Origin: Pontederia crassipes
Lineage: Eukaryota; Streptophyta; Magnoliopsida; Commelinales; Pontederiaceae
Direction of reading: 5' to 3'
Length of the DNA stretch: 64,000 nt
NCBI GenBank assembly: GCA_030549335.1
Contig: CM060198.1
Span: 39,658,353 to 39,722,352 of the forward strand
Shown here: positions 56,601-63,760 of the stretch, piece after piece
Position numbering within the stretch: the stretch's first letter is position 1
Layout: every line of letters begins with the position of its first letter
The notes under the pieces: model-generated
Told to the model about the DNA's origin: nothing
The model's database searches: none
What the model saw: only the letters and a program-made list of their open reading frames with translations
Program-made: the position numbers and the translations under genes

Positions 56601-59289
56601 TTTGGCGTGATTAATTATCAATCCTGAGAAGTCACCAAATATGTCCAGCAATGCAGCAAGTCTTCTTGCTGCCTCTACTGATCCCTCAATAAAAAAACAT
56701 TGTATCATCAGCATATTGTAATATTGGGATGAGGGTGTCTTGACCTGGTTCTGATTTAAACCCCGAAAAAAATTCCAGCTTGACATGCAGAGAATGTGCA
56801 TCTAGCAAAAAAAGAGTTGAAAGTTCTATTCTCTTAACATCTTCAACAGGAATACATAACCTTTGGTGTAAGCAAACCACCCTTGACATTCCTTTTTTTT
56901 TTATCTAGATACACCTGTATCCTATACCTTTAGTTCTAAACTAGTTTTACTAAACATGAGAAGATCTCCCTGCCTACTATCTAGGGCTTCAAGAAATCAC
57001 CACCTGAGGCAATCCTAACAATTGAACAACTTTGATTTTGAGTTTCTCGGTATCACTATATTCACATTAAGTAGATTCTCATTACAGGCCTCATTTTTTC
57101 CTATATGTCAAAGTGATCACAAGAGGTCATTTCCTTGTTCCACTTCAAATACTCCTAGATTGCATAGAACAAACTTCTGTCTTAGCCAAATATCACAAGT
57201 TATGTCCAGGGCCTGAAATCCTAGAGTCAACTGCAGAATGCATAAACATTAACCACAGCCACTGACCACCCACATATTGATTTAGTTTCTGCTACTCATA
57301 TGTTATATCTTCTGGGTTATGCATTATTCTCCTGTTTTCTTTAAAGTGCAACCAATATAATGTGTAACAGTATTTTCAAATTTTTTATAGATGGGCACAA
57401 AATTCATGTGCCATGGACTCTTTGTATGACCTTAACCTCATTTCAAGAGTGGCACCAGTAATTTTGGACAACTCAAAAGTGTGGTACCGTATACTGTCAA
57501 TAAGTATGAAGTTAGGAGATAGGGGCGTGGCTCACGTGGAAGGAGTTAGCAGAGTAGATCTCAGAGCAAAAAAGCAGTACTCAAATGTTTTGCTAATAAA
57601 CCGCACTGCAAGTCCCCTGGCATGGTTATGCTCATATTCCAAGTTCCTACTGTTCTCTCTATCATTGCTAAAATTTATCTTAGGTGGTGTCTGAAACTTC
57701 AAGCACTGATGTTGATCATGGTAGTAATCCAGGTTTATGGAATGCAAGGATCGAACCAATCGCAGTTCCGTCAAGCTTCAATACTCATTCCTTCCCATGA
57801 TGGCATCCCAAAGATTGAAAATTGCAGCTGACAAGGTACTGGTTTTCTAACGTTATGTATTCAGTATACCCAAAATTGAAGAAATATGTAGGTTTTAGAG
57901 GTATTCTCTATGATGAGTACGTCTTTAAATTTTGGTTGTTTGACTATTTCTTTTGTAGCTTACTGGGTTCTATACCAAGCAACATGCTGACATCCTAAGC
58001 TTTATGAACGATCCGAATGCAGAACATAGTCAATTTTTTTTTTGCTATTGTCGCTGAAGAACCTTGATGCATGGTATATGCAAAATAGTTAGAGGGAGGG
58101 AGAAACACAATATAAAATGTGACATCCATTCCCCCAAAAGGACAAAAAGTGTGACACCTATTTTAAAAGTAGCAATATTTTATATACATGAAATATACTG
58201 GCTATAACAAGTTTGAGAGTTTACGGAAACTTGGCTGAGATCTCATAGCTTTCAAATATAAATTTGCATCTTAATCTCAGAGTTTATTTCCTAAATAATG
58301 TACATATTAATTAATATTTTTGAAATAAAAGTAAAAATAGAGGCGATGATAATGAGGTCTGTTATTGTTAATTTCCCTTGTTTTCATCCACTAAGCTGGT
58401 AATTTGGTACTACAAGTTTGAGTCTATATGATTTTATTGACAATTGCAATACTATAATCAACAATTTTGTTCTCATAAAATTTCACACCGTCTTTTATTC
58501 ATAAGATTTGCTTTTCCCTTTGCAATGGATGAATCCACAGCATTTGTAATGATTCTCATGCAGAAACTAGTGATCTATATGCAAAAGTACATCTGCATCC
58601 AAAGTCTATTGTAAGAGACTCCTACTACTTAACATTAAACATTTTATTTATGCAGATTAAAGATGTACTCGGTGATTATGATGCAATCCATGTGCGCCGA
58701 GGGGATGTAATAAAAAATAGAAAAGACCGATTTGGAGTTGAAAGGAGCTTGCATCCTCATCTTGACAGAGATACACGTCCTGAATTTATTGAAAAAAGAA
58801 TTGCCAAATGGATTCCTAAAGGAAGAACTCTTTTCATTGCTTCAAATGAAAGGTCACCTGGATTCTTTTCAACACTATCCTCTAGGTATACGTTATGCAT
58901 TAATATTCCTTTCAGTTATTTCACATGATATGATACAGTTTGACTGATGACTTGGATCTTATGTTTTTTCTCTTCTCTACTCGCCATATGCATCACAGTT
59001 TTTTTTTTTTTGGTTGGATCACTGAATATAACCATTGCACATGTTCACCTCTTGGATGCATTATAGGTACAAATTGGCATACTCATCAAATTTCAGTGAC
59101 ATTTTGGACCCAGTTATTAGAAACAACTATGAGCTATTCATGGTGGAAAGGCTAATTTTGGCTGGCGCGAAAACTTTTGTAAACACATTTAAGGAAGTAG
59201 ACAGTGATCTCAGCCTTACGGATGATCCCAAGAAAAACACCAAAAATTGGCAAATTCCTGTTTATACCATGGGTGAAAATGAAAGGTGA
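41292..59289 (+). CDS. O-fucosyltransferase-family protein (six coding exons)
   Basis: A plant GDP-fucose O-fucosyltransferase-family glycosyltransferase, expected to be a Golgi type II membrane protein. Coding exons are 41292-41641, 54939-55031, 57391-57624, 57733-57835, 58656-58885 and 59067-59289. All introns have GT-AG ends and all phases agree, giving 410 codons plus a stop. Residues about 18-40 are a single hydrophobic anchor after a basic tail. A Cys-rich stretch follows (C-P-G-K-H-C-D-T-C), then R-C-A-L-E-E-A, M-P-S-R-M-C, an N-R-T glycosylation sequon, the H-V-R-R-G-D motif typical of the family at residues 272-277, and S-L-T-D-D-P-K-K-N near the C-terminus. No stop or frameshift is seen, so it is probably functional despite a 13.3-kb transposon-filled first intron. 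The acceptor substrate is unknown. Confidence 0.9.
41642..42352 (+). other. Intron 1, native 5' part
   Basis: T-rich intronic sequence from the donor GTCGGA to the insertion site of the SIRE-like element. It includes a poly(A) run at 42231-42249. The bases just before the insertion are attac, the partner of attgc at 54905. Confidence 0.7.
42353..42560 (-). repeat. Truncated 3' LTR of the intron-1 SIRE-like element
   Basis: From tgtaagatcacaaggcacc it matches the corresponding end of the 53186 LTR for about 205 bp (with a poly(G) expansion at 42374-42393), then similarity stops. The U3 and promoter part is missing. Confidence 0.75.
42561..42840 (-). mobile_element. SIRE-like interior, non-coding
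   Basis: AT-rich interior DNA between the truncated 3' LTR and the MULE. No frame is recognisable. Confidence 0.4.
42841..42849. repeat. 9-bp target duplication of MULE (left, TATTTTCTT)
   Basis: Identical to 44078-44086. A 9-bp duplication is characteristic of Mutator-like elements. Confidence 0.85.
42850..44077. mobile_element. Mutator-like (MULE) element, 1.2 kb, with GC-rich centre
   Basis: Long imperfect terminal inverted repeats of about 220 bp start GGGTTTATTTCG and, from the right, GGGTTTTTTCCG. Long matching stretches lie inside them (gaactatgaactttttccg, cacttaagtccatccgtcaa). A perfect 9-bp duplication flanks the element. The GC-rich centre (43085-43850) has tandem palindromes of gcgatctcgtcgccggcgac and then a stretch that could derive from a host gene. 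There is no transposase, so it is non-autonomous and possibly of Pack-MULE type. Confidence 0.85.
44078..44086. repeat. 9-bp target duplication of MULE (right, TATTTTCTT)
   Basis: Identical to 42841-42849, immediately after the right inverted repeat. Confidence 0.85.
44087..45093 (-). mobile_element. SIRE-like interior, non-coding AT-rich DNA
   Basis: Continuation of the SIRE-like element after the MULE. No coding frame. Composition and short motifs resemble 31051-33456 in reverse orientation. Confidence 0.45.
45094..45279 (-). pseudogene. SIRE-like gag, zinc-knuckle end
   Basis: A 61-codon frame with C-H-Y-C-N-A-R-S-N-Y-S-F-E-C, a CCHC knuckle in which the His is replaced by Asn or Tyr, followed by M-W-V-P-R-G-S, the conserved sequence after the knuckle in SIRE-like gag-pol. 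The missing His suggests decay. Confidence 0.7.
45421..45775 (-). pseudogene. SIRE-like gag, coiled-coil segment
   Basis: About 114 codons of repeated L-K-N-E-K/E-I-L-K-N heptads, corresponding to the coiled coil near 16500-16650 in the plus-strand copy. Its upstream continuation (L-I-Q-K-H-L-S-L-K-E-K) lies at about 52560-52620, beyond the LINE insertion. Confidence 0.7.
45781..47240 (+). pseudogene. LINE reverse transcriptase (C-terminal two thirds)
   Basis: Recognisable blocks in shifting frames: R-G-I-R-K-G-C-P-L-A-P-I-L-F, the catalytic Y-A-D-D-T at 46034-46048, S-G/L-I-N-N-R-A-K-S-S-F, Y-L-G-M-P-L-S-D-K-K, and W-x-x-R-L-L-S-R-G-G-R-L. Stops (for example 46136 and 46331) and small indels break it. 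It is closely related to the LINE in intron 2 (55064-56816). Confidence 0.85.
47276..47510 (-). repeat. Copia 3' LTR
   Basis: It starts TATTGAG (a G-to-A change in the terminal TG) and ends CTCAACA. It is rich in gatatggaaagatat-like short repeats near 47450-47495. Confidence 0.85.
47518..48666 (-). CDS. Copia reverse transcriptase C-terminal part and RNase H
   Basis: A 382-codon open frame, the longest in the window. It contains P-P-G-Y, then K-L-K-K-A-I-Y-G-L-K-Q-S-P-K-A-W, the catalytic Y-V-D-D-I-L-I-S-G, Y-L-T-I-T-R-P-D-I-S-Y-A-V, and an RNase H domain with S-D-A-D-Y-A-G and S-T-T-G-Y, ending with Q-P-A-D-I-F-T-K. One altered segment (S-R-Q-N-I-G-Q-W where the family has a small acidic or serine-rich block) suggests point decay. 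It is the C-terminus of the polyprotein, whose upstream part is in other frames. Confidence 0.9.
   Translation of the reverse strand: MEQPPGYTTQGECSKICKLKKAIYGLKQSPKAWFKKFSRAIEECGFTRSSSDHSAFSLHNSKGSVILIIYVDDILISGSDTDSILAAKKFLQSQFVTKDLGLIKYFLGIEVNQFDDGFILSQRKYVLDLLKEAGTMSCKIAIIPMNPQLSLADLSSLILEDVTRYRAMVGKLLYLTITRPDISYAVGRLSQFMQGPREVHWVGVCQVLQHLKASPRKGLHLKNHGHLKVWDYSDADYAGTHEDRRSTTGYCTYVGGNFVTWRSKKQNVVSRQNIGQWLILHVNSYGSSLLCDFEIYVTSPVLMYCVNKAAIFIANNHVFHERTKHIEVDCHFIRDAITTKKISTPHLATEDQPADIFTKVLPKKKLLVICSKLNLNDIYAPA
48691..48987 (-). pseudogene. Copia reverse transcriptase N-terminal part
   Basis: Contains E-E-M-S-A-L, W-E-L-V-D-L, Y-E-T-C-L-V-A-K-G-Y-T-Q, F-S-P-I-A-R-L and Q-L-D-V-K-N-T-F: the opening blocks of the copia reverse transcriptase. 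The last motif normally reads D-V-K-N-A-F. A stop (at about 48690) separates it from 47518-48666. Confidence 0.85.
49212..49601 (-). pseudogene. Copia integrase C-terminal region and linker
   Basis: V-F-G-C-Q-C-F-V-H, C-I-F-L-G-Y-S and Y-R-C-D are the conserved integrase tail, followed by a Pro/Ser-rich linker toward the reverse transcriptase. A frameshift lies between this and 49638. Confidence 0.8.
49638..50336 (-). pseudogene. Copia GAG-pre-integrase and integrase core
   Basis: A 232-codon open frame with the H-R-R-L-G-H-P-S-L and C-E-A-C-Q-I-G-K-H zinc-binding region. It then has H-T-D-L-W-G-P and F-R-S-D-N-G-L-E-F with downstream Q-N-G-V-A-E-R-K, giving the Asp, Asp and Glu catalytic residues. 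Confidence 0.9.
50343..51053 (-). pseudogene. Copia gag C-terminal end (zinc knuckle) and protease
   Basis: A 236-codon open frame. A basic Arg/Gly-rich stretch is followed by the knuckle C-D-H-C-H-R-S-N-H-P-S-D-R-C (CCHC with extended spacing) and the aspartic protease active site I-T-D-S-G-A-S-S-D. It ends by frameshift before the pre-integrase region. Confidence 0.85.
51054..51608 (-). pseudogene. Copia gag N-terminal and capsid regions
   Basis: The start M-A-D-Q-K-A-S at 51608 is followed by L-D-D-T-N-Y-L-L-W-F-T-A-F-E-R-Y-V-G, the N-terminal signature of this gag type. The segment 51179-51367 has T-M-W-E-I-L-Q-K-L and I-S-R-L-Y-K-V-L-E-E-I. Stops at 51423 and near 51177 separate the pieces. 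Confidence 0.85.
51780..52009 (-). repeat. Copia 5' LTR
   Basis: TGTTGAG to CTCAACA, 230 bp. The inner flank at 51765-51779 reads, on the minus strand, tagtaccagaacag, a diverged initiator-tRNA primer site. Confidence 0.85.
52010..52558 (+). pseudogene. LINE zf-RVT domain and 3' end
   Basis: Continues the LINE after the copia insertion. W-R-S-I-A-P-L-R-I-K-I-F-V-W-L-L is followed by a stop, then C-S-F-C-G, H-L-Y-F-G-C and, in another frame, the closing W-S-I-W-H-Q-R-N-A segment. This is the reverse-transcriptase-associated zinc-binding domain of plant LINEs. The 3' region ends in poly(A) at 52550-52558. Confidence 0.85.
52560..53165 (-). pseudogene. SIRE-like gag, N-terminal part
   Basis: It reads in broken frames on the minus strand. 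Near 52565-52690 it gives F-A-S-L-I-Q-K-H-L-S-L-K-E-K after an acidic Asp-rich stretch, the equivalent of the region before the coiled coil in the plus copy (16470-16540). The remainder up to the primer-binding site is heavily decayed. Confidence 0.6.
53172..53183 (-). other. Primer-binding site of the intron-1 SIRE-like element
   Basis: The minus strand reads TGGCATCAGAGC, one base different from the canonical initiator-tRNA-Met site, two bases inside the LTR boundary. Confidence 0.8.
53186..54904 (-). repeat. 5' LTR of the intron-1 SIRE-like element
   Basis: 1,719 bp, minus-strand TGTTGGAGC to GATCCTACA. It contains the palindrome cluster (54030-54300), a TATAAAAG box on the minus strand near 53943, and a 163-bp tandem duplication (53231-53556) in the transcribed part. 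The outer edge is 34 bp from exon 2. Confidence 0.85.
53231..53556. repeat. Tandem duplication, 163-bp period, inside the LTR
   Basis: Two nearly identical head-to-tail copies (53231-53393 and 53394-53556) starting aaatcgaaaatactg. The high identity implies a recent event compared with the decay of the element. Confidence 0.85.
54939..55031 (+). CDS. O-fucosyltransferase exon 2
   Basis: 93 nt between ttttcag and |gtattg, phases 2/2. Encodes V-F-V-M-P-S-R-M-C-L-N-P and N-K-K-G-I-L-H, conserved in plant homologues. Only 34 bp separate its acceptor from the LTR. Confidence 0.9.
55050..55063. repeat. LINE target-site duplication, left copy (ttgaaagttctatt)
   Basis: A 14-bp direct repeat identical to 56817-56830, flanking the intron-2 LINE. 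Confidence 0.85.
55064..56816 (-). mobile_element. 5'-truncated L1-like LINE in intron 2
   Basis: A minus-strand LINE with its A-rich tail at about 55067-55085 and truncated inside the reverse transcriptase domain at 56816. It is flanked by a 14-bp duplication. It is related to the LINE at 45781-52558 (shared Y-L-G-x-P-L-S-D-K-K region). Confidence 0.9.
55310..56816 (-). pseudogene. LINE reverse transcriptase C-terminal part and zf-RVT
   Basis: Blocks in successive frames: Y-A-D-D-T near 56705-56725, L-S-D-K-K-L-S-V-R-D-W and S-R-G-G-R-L-V-L-I-K (56268-56495), G-G-L-G-I-R-H-T-R (55971-56225), and the zf-RVT region W-R-L-R-V-P-L-R-I-R-I-F-A-W-L-L with C-V-F-C-S and H-L-F-F-G-C (55310-55759). 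Stops and small indels separate them. Confidence 0.85.
56817..56830. repeat. LINE target-site duplication, right copy (ttgaaagttctatt)
   Basis: Identical to 55050-55063. Confidence 0.85.
56831..57390 (+). other. Intron 2, native 3' part
   Basis: T-rich intronic DNA ending tttttatag before exon 3. No other feature. Confidence 0.7.
57391..57624 (+). CDS. O-fucosyltransferase exon 3
   Basis: 234 nt between tttttatag and |gttatg. Encodes S-C-A-M-D-S-L-Y-D-L, V-W-Y-R, A-H-V-E-G-V-S-R and L-L-I-N-R-T-A-S-P-L-A. It begins and ends in phase 2. Confidence 0.9.
57733..57835 (+). CDS. O-fucosyltransferase exon 4
   Basis: 103 nt between taatccag and |gtactgg. Encodes F-M-E-C-K-D-R-T-N-R-S-S and Y-S-F-L-P-M-M-A. 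Ends in phase 0. Confidence 0.88.
57836..58655 (+). other. Intron 4
   Basis: 820 bp of AT-rich intron, donor GTACTG, acceptor ttatgcag. No insertion recognised. Confidence 0.7.
58656..58885 (+). CDS. O-fucosyltransferase exon 5
   Basis: 230 nt between ttatgcag and |gtatac. Encodes the H-V-R-R-G-D motif, then R-S-L-H-P-H-L-D-R-D and A-S-N-E-R-S-P-G-F-F. The Arg-rich motif is thought to contact the GDP-fucose donor in this family. Confidence 0.92.
59067..59289 (+). CDS. O-fucosyltransferase exon 6 with stop
   Basis: 223 nt after ttatag. Encodes Y-K-L-A-Y-S-S-N-F, F-M-V-E-R-L-I, S-L-T-D-D-P-K-K-N and the end W-Q-I-P-V-Y-T-M-G, stopping at 59287-59289. The sequence AAAG|GTGAGG at the stop resembles a donor, but homologues end at this point. 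Confidence 0.88.
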
Positions 59290-59605
59290 GGTGCTGTGCA
59301 AGAAATTTGTGTTGTTATACCTTTGTACAGAGGTTCATCTGCTCCGCTTAGGCGCACAAGCTTCAACCTATAACAGGTTTCCCATGATTCTTTTTCCCTA
59401 TGTTAAGAGAGGCGTTTCATGATTAAAAAAAGAGATATAAAAATGGGTGATTTAAAATGATACATGAGAACCAGTGTACTTTTCCAACTGTGTATACCTA
59501 TTTTGTGATTACTATCTTGTAGAGTTTAGTGGGGTGGGAGTAGTACTGTATTGCGTGTAACCTTCTTTTTCTCCCTTTTGAATGTAGCTAGTTGGTACAT
59601 ACAAA

Positions 59606-59611
59606 AATAAA
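59606..59611 (+). terminator. Possible polyadenylation signal (AATAAA)
   Basis: AATAAA about 317 bp after the stop codon, followed by T-rich sequence. It is a plausible 3' end for the O-fucosyltransferase transcript. Confidence 0.45.
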
Positions 59612-59941
59612 GTGTCTTGGGTCTTTTATTTTTTATGTGAAGGAAACATGACTTACCATCCTTCTTTTAATTGTTTATCAAGAACGCCCAGTATTTTTTT
59701 TTAGAATTTGCACTATTTTCTACTTTCGTGGATTCTACGTGGATGAAGCGCAAGAATGAGTTCTGCAGTAATAAGAAAAATTGCAAGTCCACTCTTATCC
59801 AATTAGTTGACCAATGCAGCTACTCAGCCATATATTTATCTTCTAATATGTAATCATGTACAACTGAGATTTAACAGTGAAGAAAAAGCTGAAATATTTG
59901 ACAGGCACCTAGGATCAAGGGATAACTGAAAGCATGGCTTA

Positions 59942-60136
59942 TTAGTTCCTATTCCATGGAATCAGTTGGCCAAAGCTGCTTCCACTTGGAAATCTCATCA
60001 GCATTCCGGAGCTTCCTAACCCTCCATAAAATCCATCAGTTTCATTCCCTTCCTCTGTGTGATAGCTCCGGTTGATGGATGCTCTTCTCCATCTCGAGCC
60101 AGGAGTATATTGGTTGAACTCTAGGATGATTTGTTC
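59942..60136 (-). pseudogene. F-box gene last exon
   Basis: 65 codons including the stop at 59942-59944, after an acceptor atttacag. It carries [11 protein letters not shown] and [12 protein letters not shown]. The tail after F-Y-G-G differs from what I expect in homologues. Confidence 0.75.
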
Positions 60137-60374
60137 CTGTAAATATTTGCAAATGAGAAGGCTTTAAATTGGTGGCTTAAACATTTAAATGACATGAGTT
60201 TCGCAGAGTAAATGAAATTAAATCCAGTCACATGACAACAAAATTACTGCAATCATATCATATATAGGGTGAAGAGAAGTTTCAGGTCGGCCTCTCAGAC
60301 AAAATGGATTTTATGGACATACGTTTGAGGGAAAAAAAAAAAAGAACAGCTAAAGAAGTAGAAATGATTCATAC

Positions 60375-60449
60375 TGCTGCCATGACAGCGGCAAAAATGC
60401 GCATTTCGGTCGCACGATTCCAAGTGGCCAACAACACCATACCACCACC
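60375..60449 (-). pseudogene. F-box gene exon with W-W-Y-G-V-V-G-H
   Basis: Acceptor tcatag, then G-W-W-Y-G-V-V-G-H-L-E-S-C-D-R-N and C-R-C-H-G-S. The only nearby GT donor leaves one extra base relative to the frame of the next exon. Confidence 0.75.
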
Positions 60450-60600
60450 CTATGACGCAAAGCCAAAAGATACTAATGGTTTTAGTCTTCAACCAGTATA
60501 TCTGAAATTTCAGCACTTAGATTCTCTTGCTGAAATTAAGACTACGAACCTGACAGGATAATACTGATATCTGAATAAAGTGAATGTAACTAAGAACAGG

Positions 60601-60719
60601 AAAAACAAATTTTTTTTTTTTGGAGAAGATAAAGGATGTGAGCCAGGTGCTCACATCCAGTTTTTATTCATTATAAAATCTTGGATCTATTACAAAATAT
60701 CTGAATTGAAATGAGAGCT
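60601..60719 (-). mobile_element. LINE 3'-end fragment in the F-box gene
   Basis: On the minus strand it ends in a run of A (the T run at 60609-60620) after a hairpin-like gatgtgagcacctggctcacatc. It is flanked by ctaagaacaggaaaaa (60585-60600) and ctaaggacaggagaaa (60721-60736), a diverged direct repeat. About 120 bp, so strongly 5'-truncated. Confidence 0.65.
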
Positions 60720-60738
60720 ACTAAGGACAGGAGAAATA

Positions 60739-60850
60739 GCAGTCAGAAATATGGAGATCATGCGCAGGGGTATCAACTGGTGGAGCTCTCATCCTGTTCC
60801 ATTTCACCCCATCCTCGATCACCATAGTTCTTCGCCCATGAGGAGAGTAC
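60739..60850 (-). pseudogene. F-box gene exon with Y-S-P-H-G-R-R
   Basis: Reads in the frame expected after the 63761 exon, through P-V-D-T-P-A-H-D-L-H-I-S-D-C, then runs into a stop at 60721-60723 instead of the expected continuation. Its acceptor position reads ccg, not cag. Confidence 0.75.
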
Positions 60851-61063
60851 CGGCAAAATTACACTGGCACTGAAAAGGTTTGCATGCTACATCAGATGCT
60901 CTATCCAGCAAGAAGTATATCTTCAAACTAAATGATATATCACCTGAGTTACGTAATAAGATATGAGTCGAGTTTCAGTTCTGGAACTCAGACCATTGCC
61001 TATATTCAAATTTGAAACCAAGCAAGCAAACTAATCTTCCTGTTTTGTCCCTTTAGCTTAGTA

Positions 61064-61072
61064 AACAAAATT
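61064..61072. repeat. 9-bp target duplication of MULE (left, AACAAAATT)
   Basis: Identical to 63660-63668. Confidence 0.88.
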
Positions 61073-63659
61073 GGGAATAATAGGTGTCCCCCCAACTGAA
61101 ATGGGGGGACATCCCACCCAACTCAAGGCGAACGTTCGATCTGGATCGAACGGGCGCAGATGGAAAATGACTTTTTCCGCCATGAACCGGCTTTCTGGAC
61201 GTGTTCATGGCGAAAAAATTGACTGGCTCATTCTGGTCCCGGTTCAGCCGTGGAGGCGAGTACAAAAGGGCGGGCGGGGTAAAAAAATTTTACCCCTTTT
61301 GCTCGCTCTCTCTCTCAACTCTCTCGCTCTCAGTTCTGCCGGCGCCCGAGAGATCGCTCCACGAGTGTGACCATCCCCGCCGGCGAGATCTCCGCATCCA
61401 CGACCTCGTCCGACATCCTAGAACTGTGCGAGTGCGACCGTCGACGAGATCTCCGCATCCACGACCTTGTCCGACCACAAGTAACGGACGCCGACCAGAT
61501 CTGGTCCTCGGCGAGATCTGCGACCCCTCGCTGACCTCAACCCTGACCAGATCCCCGCCTGTCCGCCGAGCGTCAAAGATCCCCGCCTATTCGCCGCTGC
61601 TCCCCCGCCGAGCTCCACCATCAAACGTTGACGATAAGCCCCGCTGAGCATCGCCGACCCCCGCGTGCACCGACTCCCTGTCCGCCGCCGCTCCCCCGAG
61701 TTCCGCCGCCAAGCGCCGACGATCAGCCCCGCTGAGCGTCGTCGACCCCCGCACACCCCAACTCCCTGTCCGCCACCACTCCCCCACAAGATCCGTAGCC
61801 CCGCCGAGCACCGCTGTTACACACCTCCCGCCCCCCCGAGCGCCGCACACCACACACCCAGCCTCGCTATCGCCGCCGAGCTCCACCCTGCTTGCCCGCA
61901 TCCAGGAGTCGCCGCCAGTGTCTCCGTCGAGATTCCCCGCCGAGTTGATATGGATAGTGATAAATGGATGTTATTGTTAGCCGTGCTACTTTGTGGTTGA
62001 TACTTGGATTGTACACTACTTTGTGGATTGTACATGCATGAAATTGCTACATTGTGGTTGAAACTTTTGTTAATCTATATTGTAAAATTCATTTTCTTGC
62101 TTGTATGAGATTGACAACAATGGTGAAAAACATTAATCTCTATCTCGCTTTCCGTCGAGCCCTGCCAACATGTGGAGTGAATTGGATTATAATCCTCTCC
62201 ATGTTAACAAAATCCTCTCCATGTACTCAATTCAAGCTATCCGAAAGGTCAATCTCGTTTAGAACGTCAATAAACATTTTCGGAAAATAGCCTCGATGAT
62301 AAGAACATTTTGAAGTTTTAAAGTTCTGGAGGCATCGCACAATCACACAAATCTATGCTTTACATGACAAGAACATTTTGATAACAACAAAGAAAGTTTA
62401 ACTAATTTACAACATGAATTATCAACAAAAAATTTACAAAAGTGTAGCTAATCATGGATTAATTAAGTTTAAATAGTTTACAACAAAATTTACACTATGA
62501 AGGATTAACGGATTAACATCGATTAACAGCGAGCTTGGCGAGGTGGGCGAGCTCGACAGCGATGGGGCTGGCAAGCTCAATGGAGGTGGTGGCGGTGCAC
62601 GAGCATGGCGGCAACAAGAGCTCGGGGTGAGGGGGCAGCGGCGTGCGGCAGGGTCATAGCGTGTGGGGTCGGCGGTGGGGCAGTCGAACTCACGGCGGCG
62701 CTCAGCGTGCATCGCGCGACGGCTCTAGGCATGAGGGGGTGGCGGCGTGCGGCGGTGCTCGGTGTGCGGGGTCGGCGGTGGTGCGGGATCGCAGGAGGTC
62801 GATAGCACCATGGCAGGAGTGAGGTCGGAGGCACTTAGCGGGATCGAGGCAGGGTGCTCGATGTGAGGGTCGCCCGGATCTGCTCACCGACGGTTGGATC
62901 GGGCCCTCTTCACGCGCAGATCTCGTCGACGATAGGCGAAGGGCAAGATCCGGTGCTCGAGGTCGCAGGTGGTCGCTGAGGCGCAGATCTCGTCGATGGT
63001 GCAGGTAGATCTCTTCGGACACGGTCGTTGAGGCGCATATTTCATCGGGCGTAGGCAGATTTGGACTGGATCTGCTCGCCGACGGTTGGATCGGGCCCTC
63101 TTCACGCGCATATCTAGTCGGCGGTAGGCGAAGGGCGAGATCCGGTGCTCAAGGTCGCAGGAGGTCGCTGAGGCATAAATCTCGTCGGCGGCGGGTAGAT
63201 CTCTTCAGACGCGGTCGCCGAGGCTCATATTTCGTCGGCGACAGGCAGATCTGGACAGACGAGGTCGTGAGGTGCAGATCTCGTTGGCGGTGGGCAGATA
63301 TGGACAGACGAGGTCGGAGAGTTCGCCGCACGCTAAGGAGAGGGGCAGACGTCGACCGCGGTTTCTGGTGGTGAAGTCGCGAGAGGAGAGGGGCAGACGT
63401 CGGCCGCGATCTCTGGTGGCGAAGTCGCGCGCGCATGAGAGAGAGAGAGAGAGTGAGGTGATTTTTTTTACCCCGCGCGCTTTTTTACCTCGAAATTAGA
63501 CCGGACCGCCATCAATTTTTTTCTCCTCGAACCGCCATCAACCGTCCCATTTTGAAGACAAACCGGGCTTTTATCCTGCGCCCGTCCGATGCGCATCAGA
63601 CGGACGCCGTGTAATGGGGGAGTGTCCCCGTTTAAGTTGGGGGGACACCCATTATTCCC
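61073..63659. mobile_element. Mutator-like (MULE) element, 2.6 kb, GC-rich centre
   Basis: The termini GGGAATAATAGGTGTCCCCCC and, from the right, GGGAATAATGGGTGTCCCCCC open inverted repeats that extend imperfectly for about 250 bp (shared gggcgcag and gcgggg-taaaaaaa blocks). A perfect 9-bp duplication flanks it. The interior is two GC-rich blocks (61290-61960 and 62510-63470) around an AT-rich middle. The first block resembles Pro/Arg-rich coding sequence and the second contains a 192-bp-period repeat. No transposase is present, so it is non-autonomous, possibly a Pack-MULE. It lies in an intron of the F-box gene. Confidence 0.88.
62876..63259. repeat. Tandem duplication, about 192-bp period, inside the MULE
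   Basis: Two imperfect copies starting at 62876 and 63068 (ggatctgctcaccgacgg / ggatctgctcgccgacgg) with shared gggccctcttcacgcgca and gcgaagggc-agatccggtgctc blocks. Shorter related units (cagatctggacagacgagg) continue to about 63320. Confidence 0.75.
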
Positions 63660-63668
63660 AACAAAATT
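63660..63668. repeat. 9-bp target duplication of MULE (right, AACAAAATT)
   Basis: Identical to 61064-61072. Confidence 0.88.
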
Positions 63669-63760
63669 AACAGATGCTAAATAAATTTGTCTATTCCTTT
63701 ACTTTCAACCAAGTTCATGTCAGCTGTTTTACATGCAAATTAAGGCCATTCTAAACATAC

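Noticed and set aside
59281-59300. AAAG|GTGAGG at the stop codon as a further splice donor
   Set aside because: It resembles a donor, but homologous proteins end within a few residues of this point and no downstream exon was found.
60304-60561. Plus-strand 85-codon ORF
   Set aside because: It is the antisense shadow of the F-box exon with W-W-Y-G-V-V-G-H.
61201-63111. Pro/Arg- and Gly-rich ORFs inside the MULE
   Set aside because: Frames on both strands are equally open because of GC content. They are described as possible captured sequence, not as genes.
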